Positions 21,299-33,691 of a DNA stretch of 64,000 bases are shown one piece after another (position 1 is the first letter of the stretch; each line of letters starts with the position of its first letter). Source of the DNA: Mangrovibacter plantisponsor (lineage in GTDB: Bacteria > Pseudomonadota > Gammaproteobacteria > Enterobacterales > Enterobacteriaceae); contig NZ_QGTS01000020.1 in the NCBI RefSeq assembly GCF_003182475.1, positions 18,894-82,893 on the forward strand, in the 5' to 3' direction. The notes under the pieces are model-generated. The model worked only from the letters and a program-made list of their open reading frames with translations. It did no database searches and was not told the DNA's origin. Made by a program: the position numbers and the translations under genes.

Positions 21299-21303
21299 TT
21301 AGC

Positions 21304-21326
21304 CAGCCCCTTCCTGTGGAGGGGGC
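21304..21326. terminator. hairpin between mrcA and nudE
   Basis: AGCCCC and GGGGCT arms, extended by TTCC/GGA(G), lie in the short gap between the convergent genes. No real T run follows on either strand, so intrinsic termination is uncertain. Confidence 0.4.
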
Positions 21327-21328
21327 TA

Positions 21329-21889
21329 TTACAGCCGGCCTTGCTGATTAAGCCATTCGCGCACTAAAAAAAGCGCACTGATATTACGCGCCTCACTAAA
21401 GTCTGGTTCTTTCAGCAAGTCCATCATCTTCGCCAGCGGCCAGTGTTCCTGTACCAGGGGTTCAGGCTCATCACCTTCCAGCGACGATTCATATAAGTCT
21501 TCGGCCACAATAATATTCATTTTGCTGGAAAAATAAGAAGGCGCCATTGTCACTTTTTTTAGAAAGCTCAGTTTTTTCGCCCCAAACCCTACTTCTTCCT
21601 GTAGCTCCCGGTTCGCCGCATCAAAAGGCAATTCGCCGGGGTCAATTAAACCTTTTGGAAACCCCAGTTCGTAAGATTCCGTGCCAACAGCATATTCACG
21701 TATCAGAACAAGCTTATCTCCCAGGACAGGGACTATCATCACCGCTTCCCGTTCAGACGGACGCATACGCTCATAGACACGATGAACCCCGTTACTGAAT
21801 GCCAAATCAACCGACTCAACATTAAACAGGCGGGAGCGGGCAACGGTTTCAACATTCAGTATTTGTGGTTTTTGTAGTGGTTTGTTCAT
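21329..21889 (-). CDS. nudE: ADP compounds hydrolase NudE (Nudix)
   Basis: This Nudix hydrolase acts on ADP-ribose, NADH and diadenosine polyphosphates. The Nudix box runs from GFPKGLIDPGELPFDAANRE into LQEEVGFGAKKL. I set the start at ATG 21889 (MNKPLQKPQILNVETVARS), giving 186 residues as in E. coli; the longer open frame upstream has no homology. It is divergent from igaA, as in E. coli. Confidence 0.95.
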   Translation of the reverse strand: MNKPLQKPQILNVETVARSRLFNVESVDLAFSNGVHRVYERMRPSEREAVMIVPVLGDKLVLIREYAVGTESYELGFPKGLIDPGELPFDAANRELQEEVGFGAKKLSFLKKVTMAPSYFSSKMNIIVAEDLYESSLEGDEPEPLVQEHWPLAKMMDLLKEPDFSEARNISALFLVREWLNQQGRL

Positions 21890-22224
21890 GAATCTGCGCT
21901 TCATATATGGGATCCTGATGCTATTTTGCGACACGCGACAATGTTTGGGCAATTGCCAATTGCCTGTTTTTCACAATTGTGCAACGAAGCAAACACGAAT
22001 CATGACGATTTGATTGATGTCAAGGCATTGCATTCTTTCCAGGAATTTGCTGATACTTCTCTTTATATAGCTTTGCTAACATTTAGTTACCTTCGGCATG
22101 TCTACCCAAAAAGCTAAAGAAAGAAATCAATAATGCCGATTATCATTCACTTAACTAAAATCATCAGTGAAGGGTTGCCGTTTGCTGTACTTGATTCAAA
22201 AAATGAAGGTTTGATGGGGATAGC

Positions 22225-24360
22225 ATGAGCACCTTGTTGATTTTTTTCACTGCGGTACTGAGCTGCCTGGCTATTGCCGGGTTGGTGTACGGGTACAAGC
22301 AGCATCAGCACTCGCGCTACCCCTGGTTACAAGCATTGGGTGGCGCAACAACACGCCAGCTCAGTGAAGAAGAACGCTCAGCGATTGAGCATTACCTTTC
22401 CTCACTGGCACGCAATCAGCAACTGCCAGGCCCCAGTGGTGCCAGCGCTGGCCCGGTGACTATGTCTCTCGGCCCTAAAAGCCGTACCGTGTATTCCGTC
22501 GTACGTTCAATTACCCGCTACGGGCTTACTGCCGATGACCCTAACAAGTGGCGTTATTATCTGGACTCTGTTGAAGTCCACTTACCGCCTTTTTGGGAGC
22601 AGTACATCAGCGATGATAACAACGTCGACCTGGTGATTACCGATTCACTCCCACTGGTAATTGGCCTCAACGGCCATACACTGAAAAACTACCGCCAGGA
22701 AGCCCGTGGGGCGGTACATCAATTCTCGGGCAGCACCGCATCAATTCGTGGTGAAGAAAGTGAACAAATTGAATTATTAAATATTCGCGAAGAGACGCGC
22801 GAAGAGTACACATTGTCTCGCCAGGATAACCTGCGGGAAGCATTGCTTATCAGTGCAGCTTTTTTACTGTACTACCTGTGCCTGCTTATTCCGTCTATGT
22901 TTATCCCCTGGCTTGCCGGATGTGCCACGCTGCTGTTACTTGGCGGGTTATATGGTATTTGCATCCCACCAGCAAAAAGCAACTTACGGGAAATCCACTG
23001 TTTGCGCGGCACCCCCAAACGCTGGGGGCTGTTCGGTGAATCAGACCAGGAACAAAATAATATTTCGCTTGGTGTCATTGACCTGATTTATCCCTCCCAC
23101 TGGCAGCCTTTTATTAACCAGGATCTGGGTCATAAAACAGATATTGATATCTATCTGGATCGCCATGTTGTTCGCCAGGGGCGTTTCCTGTCTTTACATG
23201 ATGAAGTAAAGAACTTCCCTCTGCAGCACTGGCTGCGCAGCCTGATTATTAGTGCCAGCGCCCTGGTAGTGCTGGTGATGCTGGTTGTCTGGGTACCTCT
23301 GGATATGCCAATAAAGCTCACTATATCGTGGCTTAAAGGCGCGCAAAGTGTTGAAGCGACAACACTGCCGCAGTTAGAAAATGCCAACCTGCGCGTGGGT
23401 GATACAGTGCAGCTGTCCGGGTCAGGTATGTGCAGTGTTTCAGCCACAGACAACTGGTCAGCCCGCCATAACACGCCTTTCCGGCCCTTTGATTGTTCAC
23501 AGATTTTCTGGAACAGCGCTACCCCGCTGCCAACACCGGAATCCGATATCGTCACCAAAGCCAGTGCTCTGGTGCAAACAGTCAATCGCCAGCTTCATCC
23601 CCAGGATGGCGATGATACGAAGGTAAACCCGCAACTGGCTTCTGCTATTCAGAAATCAGGTATGGTGTTGGTGGACGACTTTGCTGATATCGTGCAAAAA
23701 ACCCAGGCGTTATGTACCTCGGACGATGATTGTGTTCGCCTCAAAAATGCGCTGGTAAATCTGGGAAATACCAAGGACTGGGAAACCCTGGTTAAACGTG
23801 CAGATAGCGGGAAACTGGACGGCATTAATGTTCTGCTTCGCCCGGTAAGTGCGGAGTCACTGTCTAACCTGGTGACAACATCAACTGCGCCTTTCTTCAT
23901 GCGCGAAACATCCCGAGCGGCCTTGTCACTTAACACCCCGTCACCAGGTGGTTTTTTGATTATCAGTGACGAAGGTGCAGAACTGGTGGATCAGCCTTAT
24001 CCGCCCGTGTCTCTCTATGACTATCCGCCACAAGAACAATGGGCCGTCTTCCAGCACCTTGCCGAAACCCTGACCCATACGCCATTCCATGCGGAAGGCA
24101 TTATTACCGGGCTGTCCACCGACGCAAATGGAACGGTACACATCATGCTGCACAGCGTTCCAGACAGCGCCAGCTTGTGGCGTTATATCTTCACGTCGTT
24201 GCTGCTGGCCGCTATGGTACTTAGCTCTTTGTATAATGGCAGCATGGCCGCTATACGTTACTACCGCCACCGCCGTCGCCTGGCGCAAATTCAGGCATGG
24301 TACGAAAACTGCCTCAATCCGAAACTGATTCCCGGGCCGGACGTTCCCCATTTGTTCTGA
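22225..24360 (+). CDS. igaA: IgaA/YrfF, intracellular growth attenuator, Rcs phosphorelay repressor
   Basis: This inner-membrane protein restrains the Rcs envelope-stress phosphorelay; in Salmonella and E. coli it is essential unless rcs is inactivated. Its 711 residues equal the E. coli protein. An N-terminal membrane helix (1-22) precedes a cytoplasmic domain, paired helices at about 207-250, a second cytoplasmic part with REIHCLRGTPKRWGLFGE, a helix near 343-360, the periplasmic domain, and a last helix near 655-675. The four conserved periplasmic cysteines are visible in SGMCSV, PFDCSQ and ALCTSDDDCVR. Confidence 0.96.
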   Translation: MSTLLIFFTAVLSCLAIAGLVYGYKQHQHSRYPWLQALGGATTRQLSEEERSAIEHYLSSLARNQQLPGPSGASAGPVTMSLGPKSRTVYSVVRSITRYGLTADDPNKWRYYLDSVEVHLPPFWEQYISDDNNVDLVITDSLPLVIGLNGHTLKNYRQEARGAVHQFSGSTASIRGEESEQIELLNIREETREEYTLSRQDNLREALLISAAFLLYYLCLLIPSMFIPWLAGCATLLLLGGLYGICIPPAKSNLREIHCLRGTPKRWGLFGESDQEQNNISLGVIDLIYPSHWQPFINQDLGHKTDIDIYLDRHVVRQGRFLSLHDEVKNFPLQHWLRSLIISASALVVLVMLVVWVPLDMPIKLTISWLKGAQSVEATTLPQLENANLRVGDTVQLSGSGMCSVSATDNWSARHNTPFRPFDCSQIFWNSATPLPTPESDIVTKASALVQTVNRQLHPQDGDDTKVNPQLASAIQKSGMVLVDDFADIVQKTQALCTSDDDCVRLKNALVNLGNTKDWETLVKRADSGKLDGINVLLRPVSAESLSNLVTTSTAPFFMRETSRAALSLNTPSPGGFLIISDEGAELVDQPYPPVSLYDYPPQEQWAVFQHLAETLTHTPFHAEGIITGLSTDANGTVHIMLHSVPDSASLWRYIFTSLLLAAMVLSSLYNGSMAAIRYYRHRRRLAQIQAWYENCLNPKLIPGPDVPHLF

Positions 24361-24405
24361 GTATTCATGCCACAGGTTGTGATAACCTGTGGCACATGTG
24401 AATAC
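24361..24405 (+). repeat. long inverted repeat in the igaA-yrfG gap
   Basis: Starting at the base after the igaA stop, GTATTCA-T-GCCACAGGTT (24361-24378) is repeated inverted as AACCTGTGGC-ACATG-TGAATAC (24384-24405). The inner 10-bp stem is perfect with a five-base loop, and the outer 7-bp arm is separated by a small asymmetric bulge. It ends shortly before the GGGAG ribosome site of yrfG. In RNA it would be a very stable hairpin. No T run follows, so it is not a typical terminator; mRNA stabilisation or translational control of yrfG are possible. Confidence 0.7.
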
Positions 24406-24417
24406 CCGGGAGCCCCC

Positions 24418-25086
24418 ATGCACGTCGACATAGACTGGCAACATATCGACACCGTCCTGCTGGATATGGACGGCACCTTACTCGACCTCGCCTTTGACAA
24501 CTATTTTTGGTTGCACCTGGTACCGGAAACACTCAGCGAGCAGCGGGGAATTCCCCTCGAAGACGCGCATGCCCTGATACGTCAGAAGTACCATGCCGTT
24601 CAACATACGCTAAACTGGTATTGTCTCGATTACTGGAGTAATGAACTCGGTCTGGATATTTGCGCCATGACCAGGGAAATGGGGCCGCGGGCAGCATTAA
24701 GGGCAGATACCAGGCCATTTTTATCAGCCCTGAAGCAGGCCGGTAAGCGGCGAGTCCTGCTGACGAATGCGCATCCGTATAACCTTTCTGTCAAACTGGA
24801 GCATACCGGTTTAGGCAACTGGCTTGATTTATTACTTTCCACCCATACATTTGGTTATCCCAAAGAAGACAGGCGTCTGTGGCTGGCTGTTCAGGAGCAA
24901 ACCGGGTTTGACCCGGCACGCACATTATTCATTGATGACAGCGAACCCATTCTTGATGCCGCCAAACAATTCGGCATTCGCTATTGTCTCGGGGTCACCA
25001 ACCCGGATTCCGGGCAACCCGATAAAATCTGGCACCGCCATCCGGCAACAGGTGACTACCGGGGGCTACTCCAGGCACTATCCTGA
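24418..25086 (+). CDS. yrfG: GMP/IMP nucleotidase YrfG (HAD family)
   Basis: This HAD-like phosphatase is the homologue of E. coli YrfG, which dephosphorylates purine nucleotides such as GMP and IMP. Motif I is LLDMDGTLLDLAFDNYFW, motif II LLTNAHP, and the C-terminal motif IV is LFIDDSEPILDAA. I chose ATG 24418 (MHVDIDWQHID), 222 residues like the family, with GGGAG five bases upstream; a start 17 codons earlier would run through the inverted repeat. The order igaA-yrfG-hslR-hslO is conserved. Confidence 0.94.
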   Translation: MHVDIDWQHIDTVLLDMDGTLLDLAFDNYFWLHLVPETLSEQRGIPLEDAHALIRQKYHAVQHTLNWYCLDYWSNELGLDICAMTREMGPRAALRADTRPFLSALKQAGKRRVLLTNAHPYNLSVKLEHTGLGNWLDLLLSTHTFGYPKEDRRLWLAVQEQTGFDPARTLFIDDSEPILDAAKQFGIRYCLGVTNPDSGQPDKIWHRHPATGDYRGLLQALS

Positions 25087-25097
25087 ATGGAGGTGAG

Positions 25098-25499
25098 ATG
25101 AAAGAGAAAAGCGCAGAAGGTGTGCGGCTGGATAAGTGGCTGTGGGCAGCACGTTTTTATAAAACCCGCGCCATTGCAAGAGAAATGGTTGAAGGCGGAA
25201 AAGTCCACTACAACAGCCAGCGAAGCAAACCGAGCAAAATTGTCGAGCTGGATGCCAGTCTGGTGATTCGCCAGGGTAATGACCAGCGTACCGTTATCAT
25301 TAAAGGCATCACCGACAAACGTGGCCCGGCAATACAGGCTGCTACGCTGTATGAAGAAACACAGGAAAGCATTGAGAAGCGCGAGAATATCGCACTGGCT
25401 CGTAAAATGAATTCACTGACGATGCCGCATCCTGAACGTCGCCCGGACAAAAAAGAGCGGCGTGATTTGATGAAATTTAAATACGGCGGCAATGAATAA
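25098..25499 (+). CDS. hslR: heat shock protein 15 HslR (S4 domain)
   Basis: This small RNA-binding protein rescues stalled 50S subunits carrying peptidyl-tRNA. The N-terminal S4 domain is clear ([32 protein letters not shown]), followed by a basic C-terminal tail ([15 protein letters not shown]). It has 133 residues as in E. coli. It begins 11 bases after yrfG with GGAGGTGAG upstream, and ends 25 bases before hslO. Confidence 0.97.
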   Translation: MKEKSAEGVRLDKWLWAARFYKTRAIAREMVEGGKVHYNSQRSKPSKIVELDASLVIRQGNDQRTVIIKGITDKRGPAIQAATLYEETQESIEKRENIALARKMNSLTMPHPERRPDKKERRDLMKFKYGGNE

Positions 25500-25524
25500 T
25501 CACCGCCCGCAAGAGAGAGAAAGT

Positions 25525-26403
25525 ATGGTTCAACACGACCAATTGCACCGTTACCTGTTTGAAAACTTCGCTGTTCGCGGCGAACTGGTAACAGTATCCG
25601 ACACCTGGCAGCAAGTGCTGGCAAATCACGATTACCCGCAACCGGTGAAAAACCTGCTGGGTGAAATGCTCGTGGCTACGTCACTGCTCACCGCCACACT
25701 GAAGTTTGAAGGTGATATTACCGTTCAACTGCAGGGTGATGGCCCATTATCCCTGGCTGTTATCAACGGTAATAACCAGCAGCAACTGCGTGGTGTTGCG
25801 CGTTTTAGCGAAGAGTTTCCAGCCAGTGCCACATTGAAAGAAATGGTGGGTAATGGTTACCTGGTTATCACCATCAGTCCGAAAGAAGGTGAGCGCTACC
25901 AGGGTGTGGTTGGTTTGGAAGGCGAAACCATCGCAGAGTGTCTGGAAGATTACTTTGTGCGCTCAGAGCAGTTGCCAACCCGGTTGTTTATTCGCCTGGG
26001 TGAATCAGGTGGTAAACCAGCCGCCGGTGGGATGTTCCTGCAAGTATTACCGGCTCAGGATACCGAGGCCGATGATTTCACTCATCTGGCAACGCTGACA
26101 GAAACCATCAAAGCCGAAGAACTACTGACACTGCCAGCCCAGGAAGTGTTATGGCGTTTATACCATGAAGAAGAAGTCACTCTGTATGAACCCCAGGATG
26201 TCAGCTTCTCTTGCAGTTGCTCACGTGATCGCTGTGCAGCGGCACTAAAAACGCTGCCACAAGAAGAAATCGACACCATTCTTGAAGAAGATGGGGAGAT
26301 AGACATGCATTGTGATTATTGCGGTAACCACTATCTGTTTAATGCTATGGATATCGCAGAAATACGGACCAATGCTGATCCTGCGGATCCACATATTCAC
26401 TAA
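25525..26403 (+). CDS. hslO: redox-regulated holdase chaperone Hsp33
   Basis: Hsp33 is switched on by oxidation and unfolding and protects proteins during oxidative heat stress. The zinc redox switch is complete: CSCSRDRC holds the CxC pair and HCDYCG the CxxC pair. Upstream lies the substrate-binding core ([29 protein letters not shown]). I set the start at ATG 25525 ([19 protein letters not shown]), 292 residues, with GAGAGA upstream; a start 11 codons earlier would overlap hslR and has no homology. Confidence 0.97.
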   Translation: MVQHDQLHRYLFENFAVRGELVTVSDTWQQVLANHDYPQPVKNLLGEMLVATSLLTATLKFEGDITVQLQGDGPLSLAVINGNNQQQLRGVARFSEEFPASATLKEMVGNGYLVITISPKEGERYQGVVGLEGETIAECLEDYFVRSEQLPTRLFIRLGESGGKPAAGGMFLQVLPAQDTEADDFTHLATLTETIKAEELLTLPAQEVLWRLYHEEEVTLYEPQDVSFSCSCSRDRCAAALKTLPQEEIDTILEEDGEIDMHCDYCGNHYLFNAMDIAEIRTNADPADPHIH

Positions 26404-26411
26404 GGTATACC

Positions 26412-26438
26412 AGCCCTGGTCATCACCGGGGCTTCTTT
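26412..26438 (+). terminator. terminator after hslO
   Basis: AGCCCTGG pairs with CCGGGGCT (one G-U) around a six-base loop, followed by TCTTT. It lies eight bases after the hslO stop. Confidence 0.65.
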
Positions 26439-26731
26439 CCCACTGGTAAGCCTGCACACTGTTTTGCCGAAAAATAAACCAGCGCAACATTATGTATGCG
26501 TTTACAATCCCAAAATGGCTTTTTTTTCTACTTTTCAATAACATTTGCAAAACACTTATATCCATTCATAAAAAAATCCTGCGATAATGCTTCCCACAGC
26601 GAGACCTGCTCTGCTTCTATTATTTTGCGAACAAATCTTTGGATACGTAAATCTATGAAGCGGGTCGCGGTCAACATTCGGCTAATAACCCTACAATTTA
26701 TAGTAATAGATCCTGGCTAAGGAGAAGTGAC
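26439..26731 (+). promoter_or_regulatory. pckA upstream region
   Basis: This roughly 290-base gap holds no gene. A -10-like TACAAT lies at 26692-26697 and GGAG at 26720-26723 serves the pckA start. E. coli pckA is CRP-activated, but I could not find a convincing CRP site by eye. Confidence 0.4.
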
Positions 26732-28348
26732 ATGCGCGTTTTAACCCCGCAAGAACTGAAGGCTTATGGTATTCATGACGTCGTGGAAGTGGTGTATAAC
26801 CCTGATTACGATACTCTGTATCGTGAAGAGCTCGACCCAACCCTGGAAGGGTTCGAGCGTGGCGTACTGACAAATCTGGGTGCCGTCGCTGTTGATACCG
26901 GTGTTTTCACTGGCCGCTCGCCAAAAGATAAATATATCGTCCGTGACGATACAACCCGCGATACGTTATGGTGGTCTGATAACGGTAACGGGAAGAATGA
27001 CAACCATCCACTCACCCCTGAAGTATGGCAAGACCTGAAAAGCCTCGTCACTGATGAGCTTTCGGGAAAACGTCTGTTTGTGGTGGATGCTTTTTGCGGT
27101 GCCAACCCGGACAGCCGCCTGTGTGTACGCTTTATTACCGAAGTGGCCTGGCAGGCACATTTCGTCAAGAACATGTTCATTCGCCCCAAGGATGAAGAAC
27201 TCGTTGATTTCGAACCCGATTTCATCGTTATGAACGGAGCGAAATGCACCAATCCGAACTGGCAGGCACAAGGCCTGAACTCAGAAAACTTTATTGCGTT
27301 CAACCTGACAGAGCGCATGCAGTTAATTGGCGGCACCTGGTATGGCGGCGAAATGAAAAAAGGAATGTTCGCCATTATGAACTACCTGCTGCCACTGAAA
27401 AATATTGCCTCCATGCACTGCTCCGCCAATGTCGGTGAAAAAGGCGATGTCGCAGTCTTCTTCGGCCTGTCCGGAACCGGTAAAACCACCCTGTCCACTG
27501 ACCCGAAACGCCGCCTGATTGGCGACGATGAACACGGCTGGGATGACGACGGCGTATTCAACTTCGAAGGGGGTTGTTATGCGAAAACCATCCGTCTGTC
27601 AGAAGCTGCAGAGCCAGATATTTACCGGGCTATTCGCCGTGATGCCTTGCTGGAAAATGTGACTGTCGCAACCGATGGCGCCATTGATTTCAATGATGGC
27701 AGCAAAACGGAAAACACCCGTGTGTCTTACCCTATTTATCACATTGATAATATTGTTAAACCGGTATCCAAAGCAGGCCATGCCACTAAGGTAATTTTCC
27801 TCACCGCTGACGCATTTGGTGTGCTGCCACCCGTTTCGCGCCTGACAGCCGAACAAACGCAATACCACTTCCTTTCAGGTTTCACCGCAAAACTGGCTGG
27901 AACGGAATGTGGTGTGGACGAACCGACCCCAACCTTCTCTGCCTGCTTTGGCGCGGCCTTCCTCACTCTGCACCCCACGCAATACGCAGAAGTGCTGGTG
28001 AAGCGCATGCAGGCTGCCGGTGCCCAGGCCTACCTGGTGAATACAGGCTGGAACGGCTCGGGTAAACGTATCTCAATCAAAGATACGCGCGCCATCATCG
28101 ATGCCATTCTCAGTGGAGAGCTGGATAACGCCGAAACAACCACACTGCCAGTCTTCAACCTCGCCGTGCCAGTAGCATTAACCGGTGTGAACGCCGGGAT
28201 ACTTGACCCGCGCAATACATGGGCCACTCCCGAGAAATGGGAAGAAAAAGCGCAGCATCTCGCCACGCTGTTTGTAGATAACTTCGAAAAATATACCGAT
28301 ACTCCGGCTGGTGCAGCGCTGGTCAGTGCCGGGCCACAAACCCGGTAA
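26732..28348 (+). CDS. pckA: phosphoenolpyruvate carboxykinase (ATP)
   Basis: This enzyme makes phosphoenolpyruvate from oxaloacetate with ATP and is the main gluconeogenic entry step. The kinase-specific P-loop [11 protein letters not shown] (about 246-256), the metal-binding [20 protein letters not shown] and the conserved [13 protein letters not shown] are present. It has 538 residues (E. coli 540), complete. It is convergent with envZ across a shared terminator. Confidence 0.98.
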   Translation: MRVLTPQELKAYGIHDVVEVVYNPDYDTLYREELDPTLEGFERGVLTNLGAVAVDTGVFTGRSPKDKYIVRDDTTRDTLWWSDNGNGKNDNHPLTPEVWQDLKSLVTDELSGKRLFVVDAFCGANPDSRLCVRFITEVAWQAHFVKNMFIRPKDEELVDFEPDFIVMNGAKCTNPNWQAQGLNSENFIAFNLTERMQLIGGTWYGGEMKKGMFAIMNYLLPLKNIASMHCSANVGEKGDVAVFFGLSGTGKTTLSTDPKRRLIGDDEHGWDDDGVFNFEGGCYAKTIRLSEAAEPDIYRAIRRDALLENVTVATDGAIDFNDGSKTENTRVSYPIYHIDNIVKPVSKAGHATKVIFLTADAFGVLPPVSRLTAEQTQYHFLSGFTAKLAGTECGVDEPTPTFSACFGAAFLTLHPTQYAEVLVKRMQAAGAQAYLVNTGWNGSGKRISIKDTRAIIDAILSGELDNAETTTLPVFNLAVPVALTGVNAGILDPRNTWATPEKWEEKAQHLATLFVDNFEKYTDTPAGAALVSAGPQTR

Positions 28349-28371
28349 CCCACTCCCTGAGCCTGAGCAAC

Positions 28372-28407
28372 AAAAAGCCCGTGTATTCTGAAATACACGG
28401 GCTTTTC
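28372..28407. terminator. bidirectional terminator between pckA and envZ
   Basis: A 14-bp stem AAAGCCCGTGTATT/AATACACGGGCTTT with a four-base loop has A on one side and T on the other, so it suits both convergent transcripts. Confidence 0.92.
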
Positions 28408-28449
28408 TTTGCACCACCAGCCTGGTGATAACCGCCTTGCAGCTTCCGG

Positions 28450-30518
<2,069 letters not shown>

Positions 30519-30739
30519 ACTGTTAACTCCCAAAGGCTCGAATTGTACGTTGGCTATTCTAAAAAAGTGTGCGCCAACGACCAGATAAAACTGGTATATA
30601 TTCTAGTCAAAATTGTTACAAAGCATATTTAACAGCGACTTATCTGTACAATACATCACAAACAGGCGCATAAAGCGACAGGCAAGTTATTGTAAAATAG
30701 GCCTGCTTCACCATTCGGCAGCACAGACAGGTACATAGT

Positions 30740-31234
30740 ATGAAAACGCCCTTGATTACCCGAGAGGGTTACGAAAAGCTCAAAAAAGAGCTGGATTATT
30801 TATGGCGAGAAGAACGCCCGGAAGTCACCAAAAAAGTCACCTGGGCGGCAAGCCTTGGCGACCGCAGCGAAAACGCCGACTACCAGTACAACAAGAAACG
30901 CCTGCGCGAAATTGACCGGCGGGTTCGTTACCTCACTAAATGCCTTGAGAATTTACGCATCGTTGACCACTCGCCGCAACAGGATGGCAAAGTGTTTTTT
31001 GGTGCCTGGGTGGAAATTGAAAACGACGACGGGGATATCAGGCGGTTTCGCATTGTCGGTTACGATGAAATTTTTGGCCGCAATGACTACATTTCTATTG
31101 ATGCCCCCATGGCCCGGGCTCTGCTCAAAAAAGAAGAAGGTGATACCGCCACCGTTATCACACCTTCGGGCATTGCAACCTGGTATGTAAACAGCATCAG
31201 CTATACAAGGCCGGAGTGGTCCGAAGAAGCCTGA
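30740..31234 (+). CDS. greB: transcription elongation factor GreB
   Basis: GreB stimulates transcript cleavage by backtracked RNA polymerase. The N-terminal coiled coil carries the two acidic tip residues in SLGDRSENADYQ; the C-terminal FKBP-like domain includes EIENDDGDIRRFRIVGYDEIFG. It has 164 residues against 158 in E. coli; the extra residues form a short C-terminal tail after SISYTRPEW. It is divergent from ompR and followed by tex, as in E. coli. Confidence 0.97.
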   Translation: MKTPLITREGYEKLKKELDYLWREERPEVTKKVTWAASLGDRSENADYQYNKKRLREIDRRVRYLTKCLENLRIVDHSPQQDGKVFFGAWVEIENDDGDIRRFRIVGYDEIFGRNDYISIDAPMARALLKKEEGDTATVITPSGIATWYVNSISYTRPEWSEEA

Positions 31235-31369
31235 GCCTCGGCACTGTTCACAAGATTTAAAGAACAAACTGAAAAAGCCGGCTGAAAGGTCGCCATAACT
31301 GGCATTTTATTTCCGGACTCCGTATAACTGTGCTTCACTTTTTATCGCGACAGACAGACAACAAAAGCC

Positions 31370-33691
31370 ATGATGAACAATTCGCTTAACGGCATTATTG
31401 CCAGTGAACTCAAGGCACGGAATGAGCAGGTTGAAGCGGCCATCCGTTTGCTTGATGAAGGGAACACCGTGCCATTTATCGCACGTTATCGTAAAGAGGT
31501 CACAGGTGGGCTGGATGACACCCAATTGCGTCAACTGGAAGTCCGTCTGGGTTATCTGCGTGAACTGGAAGAGCGCCGTCAGGCCATTCTGAAGTCGATT
31601 AGCGAGCAGGGCAAACTGAGTGATGAACTGGCTGGCGCCATTAATTCAACGCTGAGCAAAACTGAGCTTGAAGACTTATATCTCCCGTACAAACCTAAAC
31701 GCCGCACACGTGGGCAAATCGCTATTGAAGCAGGGTTAGAACCTCTTGCAGATTTGCTCTGGCAAGATGCCTCCCGCACACCAGAACACGAAGCAGAGCA
31801 GTATATTGACGCAGACAAAGGCCTGGCCGACACCAAAGCGGTGCTGGATGGCGCTCGTTATATTCTGATGGAACGCTTCGCTGAAGATGCGGCCTTGCTG
31901 GCAAAAGTGCGTGACTACCTGTGGCGTAATGCCCATCTGGCCTCCACCGTGGTACCAGGTAAGGAAGAAGAAGGCGCGAAATTCCGTGACTATTTTGCCC
32001 ATCATGAAGCCATCTCTGGTGTGCCTTCACACCGCGCTCTGGCCATGTTCCGTGGCCGTAACGAAGGCGTGCTTCAGTTAGCCGTTAACCCGGACCCTCA
32101 GTTTGATGAGCCTCCCAAAGAAAGTTACTGCGAACAACTGATTATTGACCACCTTGGGCTACGCCTGAACAACGCACCGTCAGATAACTGGCGGCGTGCG
32201 GTCATTTCCTGGACCTGGCGTATCAAGGTGCTGATGCACCTGGAAACAGAGCTGATGTCCACCCTGCGGGAACGCGCAGAAGATGAAGCAATCAATGTCT
32301 TTGCCCGTAACCTGCATGATTTGCTGATGGCTGCGCCTGCAGGAATGCGAGCCACTATGGGCCTGGATCCGGGGTTGCGTACCGGGGTTAAAGTTGCCGT
32401 AGTGGACGCCACCGGGAAACTGGTTGCTACCGATACCATTTATCCACATACCGGGCAGGCAGCCAAAGCAGCAGTTGTACTGGCCGCACTGTGTGAAAAA
32501 CACCAGGTCGAACTGGTCGCGATTGGTAACGGTACAGCCTCACGCGAAACAGAACGTTTCTGGCTGGACGTGCTAAAACAATATCCCCACCTTAAAGCAC
32601 AGAAAGTGATTGTCAGTGAAGCCGGGGCATCGGTCTATTCCGCTTCAGAACTGGCGGCACAAGAATTTCCATCACTCGATGTTTCTTTGCGTGGCGCGGT
32701 CTCCATTGCCCGCCGCCTGCAGGACCCACTTTCAGAACTGGTGAAAATAGACCCGAAATCCATCGGTGTGGGCCAGTACCAGCACGATGTCAGCCAAAAC
32801 CAACTGGCGAAAAAACTTGATGCTGTCGTTGAAGACTGCGTAAACGCCGTCGGTGTGGATCTGAATACTGCGTCCGTACCGTTATTAACCCGCGTAGCAG
32901 GCCTGACCCGCATGATGGCGCAAAATATTGTCGACTGGCGCGACCAGAATGGCCAGTTCCAGAACCGCCAGCAACTGCTGAAAGTTAGCCGTCTGGGGCC
33001 AAAAGCTTTTGAACAGTGTGCCGGTTTTTTGCGTATCAACCACGGGGACAACCCGCTGGATGCATCAACCGTTCACCCTGAAGCCTACCCTATAGTTGAG
33101 CGTATTCTTGCCGCAACCCACAAAGCCTTGCGGGATTTGATGGGTGATGACAGTGCGCTGCGTAACCTGAAAGCGGTCGACTTCACTGATGAGCGTTTCG
33201 GTGTACCAACCGTTACAGACATTATCAAAGAGCTGGAAAAACCTGGCCGTGACCCACGCCCTGAGTTTAAAACAGCTCAGTTTGCTGACGGAGTAGAAAC
33301 ACTCAATGACCTCCAGCCCGGCATGATCCTGGAAGGTGCGGTTACCAACGTCACTAACTTCGGCGCATTCGTGGATATTGGCGTACACCAGGATGGCCTG
33401 GTGCACATTTCTTCTTTGGCTGATAAATTTGTTGAAGACCCACACAAGGTGGTGAAAACCGGTGATATCGTCAGAGTAAAAGTGATGGAAGTGGATCTGG
33501 CCCGCAAGCGCATTGCGTTATCCATGCGTCTTGATGAACAGCCCGGGGAAAGCCAGCCGCGCAAAGCGCAAGGTAACGACACGCGCCAGCGCCCTCAACA
33601 ACAACCGCGCCAGCGCCAGCGTGAAGCAAGCACTTCAGGTAACAGTGCCATGAGCGATGCACTGGCTGCTGCATTTGGTAAAAAGCGTTAA
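31370..33691 (+). CDS. yhgF: Tex-family RNA-binding protein (YhgF)
   Basis: This homologue of Tex, a conserved nucleic-acid-binding protein linked to transcription, has N-terminal helical repeats ([21 protein letters not shown]), a YqgF/RuvC-like domain ([20 protein letters not shown]), helix-hairpin-helix repeats ([38 protein letters not shown]) and a C-terminal S1 domain near residues 650-720 ([18 protein letters not shown]). The tail is a low-complexity Arg/Gln segment. It has 773 residues as in E. coli. The start may be the first or second of two adjacent ATG codons. Confidence 0.96.
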   Translation: MMNNSLNGIIASELKARNEQVEAAIRLLDEGNTVPFIARYRKEVTGGLDDTQLRQLEVRLGYLRELEERRQAILKSISEQGKLSDELAGAINSTLSKTELEDLYLPYKPKRRTRGQIAIEAGLEPLADLLWQDASRTPEHEAEQYIDADKGLADTKAVLDGARYILMERFAEDAALLAKVRDYLWRNAHLASTVVPGKEEEGAKFRDYFAHHEAISGVPSHRALAMFRGRNEGVLQLAVNPDPQFDEPPKESYCEQLIIDHLGLRLNNAPSDNWRRAVISWTWRIKVLMHLETELMSTLRERAEDEAINVFARNLHDLLMAAPAGMRATMGLDPGLRTGVKVAVVDATGKLVATDTIYPHTGQAAKAAVVLAALCEKHQVELVAIGNGTASRETERFWLDVLKQYPHLKAQKVIVSEAGASVYSASELAAQEFPSLDVSLRGAVSIARRLQDPLSELVKIDPKSIGVGQYQHDVSQNQLAKKLDAVVEDCVNAVGVDLNTASVPLLTRVAGLTRMMAQNIVDWRDQNGQFQNRQQLLKVSRLGPKAFEQCAGFLRINHGDNPLDASTVHPEAYPIVERILAATHKALRDLMGDDSALRNLKAVDFTDERFGVPTVTDIIKELEKPGRDPRPEFKTAQFADGVETLNDLQPGMILEGAVTNVTNFGAFVDIGVHQDGLVHISSLADKFVEDPHKVVKTGDIVRVKVMEVDLARKRIALSMRLDEQPGESQPRKAQGNDTRQRPQQQPRQRQREASTSGNSAMSDALAAAFGKKR

